The position numbers and the translations under genes are program-made. Shown piece after piece: positions 46,659-55,367 of a stretch of 64,000 bases of DNA. The notes under the pieces are model-generated. The model had not been told where the DNA came from. It did not search any database and was given only the letters and a program-made list of their open reading frames with translations. The stretch lies in the NCBI RefSeq assembly GCF_963676325.1, contig NZ_OY781099.1, forward strand, positions 744,001 through 808,000, in the 5' to 3' direction. The stretch is from an uncultured Bacteroides sp. (GTDB lineage: Bacteria; Bacteroidota; Bacteroidia; Bacteroidales; Bacteroidaceae). Position 1 is the stretch's first letter. Each line of letters starts with the position of its first letter.

Positions 46659-46880
46659 TTATATCTCGAATTTGCTTTTATCCATGGGTACAGCACCAAC
46701 TTCCGAACCAAAAAGATTCAGAATCTGATTTACTTTGTCAAGGCGTAAAGATTGCTTTCCTCGTTCCAGTTCACGCACAAAACGAAGTCCAACTCCCGAC
46801 TTCTCAGATAGTTCAACTTGCGTAAGATTATACTGCTTACGCATCTGCTTTACATATTTGGAAAGAGATAGATATTCCAT
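46659..46880 (-). CDS. Orphan Y4mF/HipB-type HTH antitoxin-like regulator
   Basis: A 73-residue Xre-type HTH protein starting MEYLSLSKYVKQMRKQYNLT, with the HTH at about residues 12-55 (TQVELSEKSGVGLRFVRELE) and a C-terminal VGAVPMDK tail. This is the Y4mF/HipB type normally followed by a HipA kinase toxin. No hipA gene follows; the FKBP remnant and VOC gene do. Two palindromes around its promoter suggest autorepression. A second start-codon copy with its operators occurs at 62642-62780. Confidence 0.85.
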   Translation of the reverse strand: MEYLSLSKYVKQMRKQYNLTQVELSEKSGVGLRFVRELERGKQSLRLDKVNQILNLFGSEVGAVPMDKSKFEI

Positions 46881-46884
46881 ATTA

Positions 46885-46898
46885 TACCCGTTTGGGTA
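46885..46898. promoter_or_regulatory. Operator 1 of the antitoxin-like gene
   Basis: TACCCGTTTGGGTA is a near-perfect palindrome immediately before the ATG; the -7 box TACATTTG (46899-46906, minus strand) touches it. Confidence 0.65.
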
Positions 46899-46925
46899 CA
46901 AATGTAAGAATTTTAATGTAGATTG

Positions 46926-46939
46926 TACCCGATTGGGTA
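46926..46939. promoter_or_regulatory. Operator 2 of the antitoxin-like gene
   Basis: TACCCGATTGGGTA, 41 bp centre to centre from operator 1, about four turns of DNA. Confidence 0.65.
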
Positions 46940-46997
46940 TAAAATAAGGTGTTTAAATATCGGTTGAATGCAGTTTGTCTTTTTATGAAATAAAAAA

Positions 46998-47038
46998 CGC
47001 CCTCCAAGTATGCTGCCATAAGGCAAGCCTGGAAGGCC
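46998..47038 (-). terminator. Terminator of the HNH gene
   Basis: On the minus strand GGCCTTCCAG pairs with a CTTGGAGGGC arm around an inner TGCC/GGCA stem, followed by GTTTTTTATTTC. Confidence 0.65.
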
Positions 47039-47117
47039 TATTATTTAATTAGAAATTAGAGGATCTTTTGAATAATTAATTTTATAAATGCAATTTATTC
47101 ATGTAAGAATAGCCAAC

Positions 47118-47903
47118 TCAGACAATATTTCTTTTTTCAAAAATAGTATCTAAATGAAATTGCAAAAACTCTTTGCGTGGCTTAAACTTTTTAGGTAACT
47201 CAATTTTTTGTCCATCAATCGGAGCAAAATGCTTGTTATAAAATTCTGTTTCCTGACGTTGCTTAAGTTCACTAGAGATAAGTATTTTATAACTCTCATT
47301 AATTCCAATTAAACCTTTGTCATAAGCTCTGTCGTAAAGAGCAGAAAGACAGATTCCATTTTCAGGGTTGAGTCTTTCTTTTACTTCTTCAGACCAAGGG
47401 ATAATATGCGAAGCTATTAAGAGATCTGGAACATCTATACCGGTAATGGCGCATCTATTATTGTAGTTACAAAGTACAATTTGTCTGAATATGTTTTGAT
47501 TGACTCTGGTTCTTACTAATTGATTTCGACTTTCGCCTTTGAGTCCTGTTATGTCGGTTAAAAACTCTTTGAATTTGTCTTCAATAGTTTTGTTTTGACG
47601 TCCAGCAAGTATTCTCTCACTTTCGTAAAGTAATGATTCTTTGTTATTAATAAATTCATCCCATATTGGCTTACATTGTTTTAATCCACCAGTCAATCCT
47701 TTTATACCTCTTTCATGTTCAAAAGGATCGCAAGCTGCAAAATTACCTAGTCTGAGAGCTATTGAATTTGGAGTACGGTTTAGAATAGTAGCAAGTTCTA
47801 TCACTTCGGGAGTGCTGTGGTGCATCTTTCCGAAGGGTAATTTAAGATATAAGTTGAAAGCTAATATCAATTCATCACGTGTCCATAGTATTCGCTGTGT
47901 CAT
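47118..47903 (-). CDS. HNH endonuclease-like protein
   Basis: A 261-residue protein with a C-terminal HNH_2-type nuclease domain: CAITGIDVPDLLIASHIIPW (metal-binding His166), then NPENGICLSALYDRAYDKGLI. The usual third histidine of this family (LHDxAFD) appears to be tyrosine here (LYDRAYD), which may weaken catalysis or be a family variant. The N-terminal half, with charged helices around residues 1-130, is likely DNA-binding. It stands alone in an accessory region; a restriction or defence role is possible but not shown. Confidence 0.8.
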   Translation of the reverse strand: MTQRILWTRDELILAFNLYLKLPFGKMHHSTPEVIELATILNRTPNSIALRLGNFAACDPFEHERGIKGLTGGLKQCKPIWDEFINNKESLLYESERILAGRQNKTIEDKFKEFLTDITGLKGESRNQLVRTRVNQNIFRQIVLCNYNNRCAITGIDVPDLLIASHIIPWSEEVKERLNPENGICLSALYDRAYDKGLIGINESYKILISSELKQRQETEFYNKHFAPIDGQKIELPKKFKPRKEFLQFHLDTIFEKRNIV

Positions 47904-48030
47904 TATTGAATATATTTGTGTATAATAGACTTCAAAGATATATATAATTTATTGTTAATGAATATTATCTGGTAATTATTTCTGCGTAAAAAAATATCTC
48001 AAAAATAGTAATCTATATAAAATAGTATTC

Positions 48031-48066
48031 CCATCTCTCACTAACTCTGTCATCCCTCACTATTTC
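48031..48066 (+). repeat. Dispersed CATCCCTCACTATTTC repeat copy
   Basis: CCATCTCTCACT, then CATCCCTCACTATTTC at 48051-48066. It has the same orientation as copies at 15978 and 52647 and lies at the 3' edge of the beta-CASP nuclease gene. Confidence 0.65.
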
Positions 48067-48097
48067 CCGAGCAGAATTCATAATTCAGTTATTCTTT

Positions 48098-49333
48098 TTA
48101 CAAGAGTAAGGGTTCACAATCTTCTATTACTAAAACATTAGTAAAATGCTCTTTAAACTTTTCTTTATGTTCTGTGTGAATAGGAATAATCTTCTTCGGC
48201 TTGAGCATAGTTACTATTTCTTTAAGTTCATTTAAAGAAGCATGTCCACTGGTATGTACTGAGTATAGGTTGTAGTTTTTAGCTTTAGCCCATTCTATGA
48301 GTCGTTTATTTTCATCTCTTTTTTCATATTCTTTCCAAAGAGAGGTAATCAGATTTCCATTAGAAGGAGTACATTTTTTAAGAAATTCCAAAACGCTTGG
48401 ACGAACTACAACAACATACTTACCCGGATCTGCAGAAATCATCTCAGGCGTAACTTTATAATGATTCGGATCTAAACGAATGGCATAATTCCAATGACCT
48501 GAATTCTTAAGATTATTTGTAACATACTTAGGATAATAAACTCCCATATTATCATGAGAGTTCAGAAACGGTATTTTATTATTAAGTCCATGAATCTCTT
48601 TCAGAACATTAGCTACATATACATCAACCACCATTATCTTTTTGCTTTTCACACACGCTCGGTAAAGAGCTACAAGTCTGTCTATGTTTTGTCCGGAACA
48701 CCATACGTAATTGATAGCGTCAGAGGTTGAACGAAATATACTCAGGAACTCTTCTTCTATATCTTTTTCTGTCTTTATATTGTAAACTTCATTATTAATA
48801 TTTGTTCCTTCAAGAATCATATAGTCAACCTCTTTAGGCAGATATTTATAAAGTTTACTTTTAGGACCATGAAGCCTTATATCCCCACTATACAATATCC
48901 TTTTACCTTCAGCTTCTATAAGAAAAGCCATTGCATCATATGCTGAATGGTCTACCGTATAAGGAATGATAGAAATATCTTTAATTATTATTTCATCTTG
49001 TGGCTTGATCACCTTTAAATTCTTCATTTCCTTTTGATGAAGAAAGACATTGTTTATTTCAAAAATCTTTTTTGTTCCTTCACTGGCATAGACTGGAATA
49101 GATTCATCTAATAATGGTAGTAAACCATAATGATCCAGATGATAATGACTGATAAAAACAGCATCAATATTATCTTCAATACCGGGGTTATACAGATTCA
49201 AATTGTCTTCAGAAGCTTTACTATCTAAAGGAAGTCCAATATCAATAAGAATCTTTGTAGTAGCAGTTGCAATTTCCACGCAACTGCCACCTATTTCATT
49301 TGTACCACGATGAATTGTAAGGGCTAAATTCAC
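48098..49333 (-). CDS. Beta-CASP metallo-beta-lactamase nuclease (RNase J-like)
   Basis: A 411-residue MBL-fold protein. It starts MNLALTIHRGTNEIGGSCVE with a GTG codon that overlaps the previous gene as GTGA. The catalytic HYHLDH motif lies near residue 63. The beta-CASP cap is marked by SGQNIDRLVALYRACVKS near 215, and the C-terminal HTSGHA and IPIHTEH supply motifs B and C. RNase J-like enzymes degrade RNA 5'-to-3' or cut it. Pairing with a PD-(D/E)XK nuclease is not a usual housekeeping arrangement. Length (411) is shorter than RNase J (about 555), lacking its C-terminal domain. Confidence 0.88.
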   Translation of the reverse strand: MNLALTIHRGTNEIGGSCVEIATATTKILIDIGLPLDSKASEDNLNLYNPGIEDNIDAVFISHYHLDHYGLLPLLDESIPVYASEGTKKIFEINNVFLHQKEMKNLKVIKPQDEIIIKDISIIPYTVDHSAYDAMAFLIEAEGKRILYSGDIRLHGPKSKLYKYLPKEVDYMILEGTNINNEVYNIKTEKDIEEEFLSIFRSTSDAINYVWCSGQNIDRLVALYRACVKSKKIMVVDVYVANVLKEIHGLNNKIPFLNSHDNMGVYYPKYVTNNLKNSGHWNYAIRLDPNHYKVTPEMISADPGKYVVVVRPSVLEFLKKCTPSNGNLITSLWKEYEKRDENKRLIEWAKAKNYNLYSVHTSGHASLNELKEIVTMLKPKKIIPIHTEHKEKFKEHFTNVLVIEDCEPLLL

Positions 49334-50172
49334 TGTCGCTTATATTTTATATTATTATCTTTTAATGTCTGTTCTATTTTTTCTACTCTTATTTTCCTTC
49401 TTTCTTTATCTTGTATTCTTTTAGGCTCATTTTTATAATTTTCTATATCATCTAATGGAATAAATAATTCAACACTATCTGAAACATTGTAGTCATTTAT
49501 ATTAGTAATTTTCTGCAGTGCCTTTGGTAATATATCTAGTTCCTTTTTTAGTATAAATATTTTTTTATAGTAATCTTCTATGTCTTTTTTATATTTAATA
49601 ATGAACTGACGATATTTTTCTAATTGCTGTATTACTTCTCCTTTTTCCAACTTATTTATTAGTCGTGAATCTTTTATACGTTTTATTTCGACAAAGACAA
49701 TCTTTTTATTTAAGGTATCTAGCTTAACCAGATCTATACGAATATTTTTTTCTTCATTATAAGCAAATTCGGAATCTAAATATGTAGAATCCTGAGCAAT
49801 GATTAAATCCCCTTGAATATGTTTTTCTAAATTTGGAATCTTTTGAATTTCTTTTTTTATTTCATTAATTATTATCTCATTAATCTTATTTACATCTTTG
49901 TTTACATAATTAGATTTTAGCTTAAGAGGATTATTAGGTATTTCATCGTGATTTTGGACGTATTTATAGTGAGTTAATGCATTATAACGTTTATTTGACC
50001 AATTAAGTTTAAACACAGAACTACCATTGTAATAAATGTTGATTGTGTTATCTTTTCTTATATCAATATAAAGTGAAGAATCATTTTTTAGAAGTTTCCA
50101 CCATGAAGGATTTTCTTCCTTCAATTTTTCAAATAGCACATTGTTTTTATTAGTAAATCCCAATTTTTTCAT
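49330..50172 (-). CDS. PD-(D/E)XK nuclease-like protein
   Basis: A 280-residue protein, AT-rich in codon use. A nuclease core is visible: E135, then D147 (NIRIDLVKLD) and E162-I-K164 (VFVEIKRI), followed by QQLEKY near 183. This is the D-(n)-ExK pattern of restriction-type nucleases. The N-terminal 100 residues have no recognisable family. The four-base overlap with the beta-CASP gene shows translational coupling. Its target is unknown; the family assignment is from motifs only. Confidence 0.78.
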   Translation of the reverse strand: MKKLGFTNKNNVLFEKLKEENPSWWKLLKNDSSLYIDIRKDNTINIYYNGSSVFKLNWSNKRYNALTHYKYVQNHDEIPNNPLKLKSNYVNKDVNKINEIIINEIKKEIQKIPNLEKHIQGDLIIAQDSTYLDSEFAYNEEKNIRIDLVKLDTLNKKIVFVEIKRIKDSRLINKLEKGEVIQQLEKYRQFIIKYKKDIEDYYKKIFILKKELDILPKALQKITNINDYNVSDSVELFIPLDDIENYKNEPKRIQDKERRKIRVEKIEQTLKDNNIKYKRQ

Positions 50173-50287
50173 AGATTTTATTTTTTATTATTTTAGACAA
50201 AAATATACTTTTACTCAACCCGTTCCTAATTTTTCTATCATTATTATTTGTAAAATATAACTTAATCAAATGATATCAATAATCCAA

Positions 50288-50782
50288 TTAATTTTCTCCG
50301 TTAATCAGCCAGTTTAAGTCCACATCCTGAAAAGTCTGTTTTATTTTAATAATCATTTCTAATGAAGGGCTAATACGATGATTCAAAACAAATACCAACT
50401 TACTTTTTTCAATACCAGTGATATTACAAAAATTATCAATTGTAAGACCGTTATCATTAATTATTGTCTGTACACGATTCGCTATATTTTCCATAATCAG
50501 CGCTTGTGATGTACATGAAAATTTAATTATTTTTTCCATGTTTAAGTTCCCTTTCCAATTTATTGTTTTAATCATTAGCTGAAGTGCAATCATTACAAAA
50601 AAGTTATCATCAGTAAAATCCCTGTTTACATAATTGTTTTTTCTTCGATATTCATTTAGCAAATCATTAATCTCTTTAGCAGCTTGTTTATATATCAAAG
50701 CTTCATTAGGCTCGATATTTAATAAATAGCTGTTTTTGCCAACCTGAAGATGAATTTTATTATTTGCATTTTCATGTTTCAT
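50288..50782 (-). CDS. ZapA-like domain fused to an HTH domain
   Basis: A 164-residue protein. Residues 8-75 follow the ZapA pattern (HLQVGKNSYLLNIEPNEALI, then YKQAAKEINDLLNEYR), aligning with the window's true ZapA INLQIADESF...LYRKAAKQVNDRMNVYR. Residues about 105-164 look like a Cro/C1 HTH repressor (LTIDNFCNITGIEKSKLVFV, ending VDLNWLINGEN). The gene is on the same strand, 115 bp before the nuclease pair, so it may regulate them. I know of no named family with this fusion. Confidence 0.8.
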   Translation of the reverse strand: MKHENANNKIHLQVGKNSYLLNIEPNEALIYKQAAKEINDLLNEYRRKNNYVNRDFTDDNFFVMIALQLMIKTINWKGNLNMEKIIKFSCTSQALIMENIANRVQTIINDNGLTIDNFCNITGIEKSKLVFVLNHRISPSLEMIIKIKQTFQDVDLNWLINGEN

Positions 50783-51255
50783 ATTGTTTGTTTTATAATG
50801 TTTTAGTATGTCATCAACAATGGTTTCTATTATTTTCTTTGAGTGATAAATTGGTAATGCATTTAAATATTGGCATGATTACTATAAATCTTCAGTATTA
50901 TAATACGAAGAACTTTTTTTTCTATTTTCATTGTTTTTTTGTAATTGTTAAATAAATTTCCTTCAGTGAGGTGTGTTTTAAAAGTCTATACTTGATATAA
51001 TAATATATTATAAATGTGATTCGAAGATAGCTATGTTATCTTTTGTTTGATTATATATGTCTAATTATTTCTATAAACTCATAAGATGTTAAATATATAT
51101 AATAAGATTCTTTTGTAAACTTTCCTATTGTGAAAAATAGAGAGGTATCGCGGTTCGTGATAATTAATGAGTATTTTTGTGGAAAACAATAGCAATTAAA
51201 ATAAGTATTGTGCTATGTGTTATGAAAATTGGTAACAATTGTAAATAGTGGATAA
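50783..51255. other. AT-rich intergenic region
   Basis: About 470 bp between divergent genes, very AT-rich. The only recognisable element is TATTTTTG at 51172-51179, a -7 box for the phosphoesterase gene. Confidence 0.45.
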
Positions 51256-51852
51256 ATGCATATACTACATATATCAGATACTCATAGCAAACATTATTTG
51301 TTGCAAAGCCTGCCACCTGCAGATATTATTATTCATTCTGGTGATATATCCTTGAATGGTACAGAAAATGAAATAATTGATTTTATTGAATGGTTTGATG
51401 CGCTACCATATAAATATAAAATATTCATAGCTGGTAATCATGATGATTATTTATTTGGAGCAAATATAGAAGGTTTGAGCAGTAATTGCTTTTATTTGTG
51501 CAATTCCGGTATAACAATCAATGGTGTGAAATTCTATGGATTACCTATGTTTATGGAGGATCTAATTTCGGGTGATTATAATGAAAATATAAAAAGGATT
51601 CCATCAGATACCAATGTTTTAGTAACACATCAACCATCTTATGGCATTTTGGACTATTCTCTAAATATAAATTATGGTGATCTTTATTTGTTGCAAACCG
51701 TATATAAAATTCAACCAAAATATCATCTTTTTGGACATATTCATGATGCTTATGGTATTAAAAAATATAATAATACCACATTCGTAAATTCTTCGATTCT
51801 TAATGAACATTACGAAATCGTTAACAAACCAATTTTGTTGGAATACAGTTAA
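51256..51852 (+). CDS. Calcineurin-like metallophosphoesterase
   Basis: A 198-residue compact phosphoesterase with the metal-binding motifs SDTH (residues 7-10), GDIS, AGNHDD near 62, VTHQP near 122 and FGHIHDAYG near 158. Related proteins cleave phosphodiesters; the substrate is not known. It is a single-domain protein with no signal peptide. Low GC and an accessory setting suggest transfer. Confidence 0.88.
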   Translation: MHILHISDTHSKHYLLQSLPPADIIIHSGDISLNGTENEIIDFIEWFDALPYKYKIFIAGNHDDYLFGANIEGLSSNCFYLCNSGITINGVKFYGLPMFMEDLISGDYNENIKRIPSDTNVLVTHQPSYGILDYSLNINYGDLYLLQTVYKIQPKYHLFGHIHDAYGIKKYNNTTFVNSSILNEHYEIVNKPILLEYS

Positions 51853-51989
51853 ATTTTATAACATAAGATTAGCTTCATTTTTTTTGTTTTTTTTGTGACA
51901 AGAATAACCTTCTATCTTTTAAATCAAAAGTTTGATGCTTATAGATTACACAACTATCAGATTTTTAATGCAGAATTTTGTTATTTATC

Positions 51990-52355
51990 TCACTGTTTCT
52001 TTAGTTCAAATATTTCAGTTTCACCAGTTAAAGACATGCCGGTATTGTTTAAATGCCCCGATAACCAGACTGCTTGGTCTAATTGATTCATTTCTTTATA
52101 TATAATTATTGCATTATTTTTGTCTATGCTATATCTATAAACTGACTTAAGATAATTATAAGGATTATCTCCATTTGTTGTTTCAGTATAATCGCATTCA
52201 CTTTCGCTGTAAAATTCAAACCAATATGTTTTATCACCAATTGTTTGCGACCACTTGGTTCCAACTAGAGGATTGTTATCTTTTGAATCGTTATCTTTAT
52301 TGCACGCTGTTAACGTTAAAAGTGGAAGGATAAGAATAAACAGTAAATTTTTCAT
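51990..52355 (-). CDS. Small lipoprotein of unknown function
   Basis: A 121-residue protein with a lipoprotein signal (MKNLLFILILPLLTLTAC, lipobox cysteine 18) and a linker of Asn/Asp/Lys. The mature part has GTKWSQTIGDKTYWFEFYSE and a beta-rich pattern seen in many small Bacteroides lipoproteins. It would be anchored in the envelope. No partner is visible. Confidence 0.7.
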   Translation of the reverse strand: MKNLLFILILPLLTLTACNKDNDSKDNNPLVGTKWSQTIGDKTYWFEFYSESECDYTETTNGDNPYNYLKSVYRYSIDKNNAIIIYKEMNQLDQAVWLSGHLNNTGMSLTGETEIFELKKQ

Positions 52356-52540
52356 AAGTTGGAAATTCGATAAATTAGGTTATATATTTGATTGCCGAAA
52401 TAAATGATTAAAATTTCAACGAAGCCATCTTTTAATTGATCTCAAAAATATGAATATTTTTTTTATTGATTATTACTGTTAGAAATATATTTTTCCATAT
52501 AATATCAAAGTGTTCTTAAATTACTATCTAACCATAAAAA

Positions 52541-52665
52541 TTTTCATCCCTAACTCCCTCACCAACCACCCCATAAAAACCTGAAAACCAATAATAACCA
52601 CTAGGTGAGAGATGCAAAAAAACTCTCACTCATCCCTAACAAATGGCCCCATCCCTCACTATTTC
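52541..52665 (+). repeat. Dispersed repeat cluster upstream of the VirE gene
   Basis: Words such as CATCCCTAACTCCCTCACC, GTGAGAGATG, CTCTCACTCATCCCTAAC and the 19-mer CCCCATCCCTCACTATTTC (52647-52665). Similar motifs in the opposite orientation lie after the VirE gene (55340-55455). Confidence 0.6.
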
Positions 52666-53018
52666 GGGTATAAAAATTATAAAAAAGCCACTCTTTTACC
52701 TGCTCTACAAAAATATTCAGATAAAAGATTGCTATAAGCACCAACAAATAATACCTCTATTTCAGAGCTTAGTAAATAACTTGCTGAGCCCTAAATGTAT
52801 AATCAGTATAATTAAAATATCGTTCTTTCAACTATTTTTACTCCTGAAAAACAGATCGTTTTTCCTCTCCAATTGCTACTCCTTTTTTATCTTTATCCGC
52901 AGACTGATTCTTGTTGCTTCAACCCCCGTTTTCCCCGCAAAATCGCTAAGCAGATTGGTGCCCTGTGTTATCTCCATACATAACCGGAGTTAACTAATTT
53001 TTTGGGCAAAAGTAAGTG

Positions 53019-53106
53019 AGTTCTCAGATGAGGACTCATGGGTTCTCAACTGAAGGCCCATGGGTTCACAACTGAGAACTCATGGGTTCACAGATGAGTG
53101 CTCACT
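53019..53106 (+). repeat. Four tandem 22-bp iteron-like repeats
   Basis: Units start at 53019, 53041, 53063 and 53085, each ending in CATG or a close relative; the core is GTTC(T/A)CAnnTGA. They lie 155 bp before the VirE-type gene. Iterons of this spacing are seen at replication origins; that role is inferred. Confidence 0.85.
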
Positions 53107-53121
53107 TAACTTCCTTTGCAA

Positions 53122-53163
53122 AATTTGTTATATCTGCCCGCGTAATTTGTTATATCTGCCCGC
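53122..53163 (+). repeat. Two direct 20-bp repeats, 22-bp period
   Basis: AATTTGTTATATCTGCCCGC occurs at 53122-53141 and again at 53144-53163, perfectly and with the same 22-bp period as the upstream iterons. They are between the iterons and the VirE-type gene. Confidence 0.9.
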
Positions 53164-53260
53164 AAATCATGGTAAAATAAATTTATTAAAATTGGGCATA
53201 AATATTTGTTTTTAAGTAGATTGTGACATATCTTTAGGGTATAATTAATAAATAGAAAAC

Positions 53261-55336
53261 ATGAAAGCAACACAATTTAAAGGCTTATTGAGAAGAGAAA
53301 CACAGCGAAATGTAAAACTATCTGCATTGATGGAAAATATCAAAACAGGGACGGAAGAACAACTTGTTATTAATTTACGACATTCTTTACAATATGTAAA
53401 TAGAACGGTTCATTGCACGGCGGTTGATAAGTTGCCAAAGTTGTGTTTTGCAGCGGAATTTAATAAGGTTGATGCAAGGCAGGAAATGATTTATTATAAT
53501 GGTGTGGTTTTACTGGAGATTGACCGCCTGGCGGGAGTGGAGGAAGCTGAGGCAGTAAGAGATGAAGTGGCGCGCTTGCCACATACACTTGCTGCGTTTA
53601 TTGGTTCCAGCGGGAAAAGTGTGAAACTGCTTGTCTCTTTTATCCGCCCCGATGGTTCTTTACCGCAGACAGAAACGGATGCGGAGCTGTTTCATGCGCA
53701 TGCGTACCGCAAGGCTGTGAGGTTTTACGAGGAACTGATATCCTATAAGGTAACGTTGAAACGTCCGTCATTGAATCATTGTTGTCGCTATTCCTGTGAT
53801 TCGGGCCTGTTCTTTAATCCCGAAACGAATCCCATCCTCATGAAACAGCCTTGCGAAATGAATGCAGAGCTTATTAACGAGGGTACAGTGTACGGTGAAA
53901 ATGATTCGTTGCTGAGGCTGATGCCGGGGCAGCAGTATAGAAGTGTGGTTTCATCCTTGTTCGAATCTTCGTTGCAGGCTGTTTATGAGGAGATGGGAGG
54001 CTTTCCGCAGGAGGGAGATATAAAGCCGTTTCTGGTGGCTTTGGCGGGGAACTGTTTTAAATCGGGTGTGCCGGAGGAAGATGTGGTGAAGGGGGCGATG
54101 CTTCATTTTGATCTTCTTAAGAGGGAAATGGAGTTGAGGCTGACGGTTCATAATGTGTATCTGGGTGGGAAGAATTTTGGTGGCAAGCCATGCCTGACTG
54201 CCGAGCAACAGCTGGCTGTGAAGACGGAGGAGTTTATGAACCGCCGTTATGAGTTCCGCCACAATACGCAGACTACCGGGATGGAGTACAGGGAACGCAA
54301 TTCGTTTGTTTTTGATTTCCGCCCCGTAACACAGAGGGTGTTTAACAGCATTGCGCTCAACGCTCAGAAGGAGGGCATACAGTTATGGGACAGAGATGTG
54401 ACGCGCTATATCTTTTCTGACCGCACTCCGCTGTTTGCTCCTATTGAGGATTACCTGTTTAAACTTCCTGCATGGGATGGGAAAGACCGCATTCGTCTGC
54501 TGGCAGATGCTGTGCCGTGTGAGAATAAATATTGGCGCGATTTTTTTCATCGCTGGTTTCTGTGCATGGTGGCTCACTGGCAGGGAATGGATAAACAGTA
54601 TGCAAACAGTACTTCGCCCTTACTGGTTGGTAAACAGGGATACAAGAAATCAACGTTCTGTCTTAGCATAGTTCCGCCGGAGTTGCGTGCGTATTACACG
54701 GACAGCATTGATTTTGGCAGTAAGCGGGATGCCGAACTTTATCTCAATCGGTTTGCTTTGATAAGCATCGATGAGTTCGATCAGATAACCGTTGGTCAGC
54801 AGGCTTTTCTGAAACATATACTTCAGAAGCCGGTGGTTAAAACACGCAAGCCCAACCAAAGTGTTGTGCAGGAGTTGCGTCGCTATGCTTCGTTTATTGC
54901 CACAAGCAATCATTACGATTTGCTGACAGATACTTCCGGTGGCCGCCGGTATATCTGTATAGAGGTAACGGGAATTATAAAAATTCCGAAGGATATAAAC
55001 TATGAACAGCTCTATGCGCAGGCGGTGAGTGAAATTCAGAGTGGAGAGCGTTATTGGTTTGACACTGAGGACGAAGCTGTTCTGATGGCCGGTAATGAGA
55101 AATTTGAAGTGCAGCCTCCTGCCGAGCAGCTTTTCTTGCAGTACTATCGTGCAGCCGGAAAGAATGAACCGTGTGAAAAACTGCTGGCTTCTGATATTCT
55201 GATCCGATTGCAGAAAAAGAGTGGTTTCAAACTCTCGGCTACAAAGATTACAACTTTCGGACGTATTCTGAGTAAGCTAAAAATTCCGCAGACTAGCTCG
55301 AACAAGGGCAGGCTATATAACGTGGTGGAGTGCTAA
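53261..55336 (+). CDS. VirE_N/VirE/DUF3874 protein (primase-helicase-like)
   Basis: A 691-residue protein with three recognisable parts. Residues 1-200 resemble the VirE_N/BT4734-like N-terminal domain (LLEIDRLAG, IGSSGKSVK), probably primase-related. Residues 350-580 form a VirE/VapE P-loop domain with Walker A GKQGYKKS, Walker B ALISIDEFD, sensor ATSN and arginine finger GGRR. The C-terminal 100 residues (LQKKSGFKLSATKI) look like DUF3874. Homologues are common in Bacteroides and related to phage or element replication. Iteron-like repeats lie just upstream, suggesting a replication or phage-satellite remnant. Confidence 0.85.
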   Translation: MKATQFKGLLRRETQRNVKLSALMENIKTGTEEQLVINLRHSLQYVNRTVHCTAVDKLPKLCFAAEFNKVDARQEMIYYNGVVLLEIDRLAGVEEAEAVRDEVARLPHTLAAFIGSSGKSVKLLVSFIRPDGSLPQTETDAELFHAHAYRKAVRFYEELISYKVTLKRPSLNHCCRYSCDSGLFFNPETNPILMKQPCEMNAELINEGTVYGENDSLLRLMPGQQYRSVVSSLFESSLQAVYEEMGGFPQEGDIKPFLVALAGNCFKSGVPEEDVVKGAMLHFDLLKREMELRLTVHNVYLGGKNFGGKPCLTAEQQLAVKTEEFMNRRYEFRHNTQTTGMEYRERNSFVFDFRPVTQRVFNSIALNAQKEGIQLWDRDVTRYIFSDRTPLFAPIEDYLFKLPAWDGKDRIRLLADAVPCENKYWRDFFHRWFLCMVAHWQGMDKQYANSTSPLLVGKQGYKKSTFCLSIVPPELRAYYTDSIDFGSKRDAELYLNRFALISIDEFDQITVGQQAFLKHILQKPVVKTRKPNQSVVQELRRYASFIATSNHYDLLTDTSGGRRYICIEVTGIIKIPKDINYEQLYAQAVSEIQSGERYWFDTEDEAVLMAGNEKFEVQPPAEQLFLQYYRAAGKNEPCEKLLASDILIRLQKKSGFKLSATKITTFGRILSKLKIPQTSSNKGRLYNVVEC

Positions 55337-55367
55337 AAAAGTGAGGGTAGCCCCGGAAAGTGATGGT

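Noticed and set aside
52643..52993. 116-residue open frame on the plus strand before the VirE gene
   Set aside because: It starts inside the dispersed repeat and is made of low-complexity Ile/Leu/Phe/Ser. It looks like a read-through of AT-rich DNA.
53019..53163. CRISPR array
   Set aside because: The 22-bp units are contiguous with no spacers, and there are no cas genes in the window.
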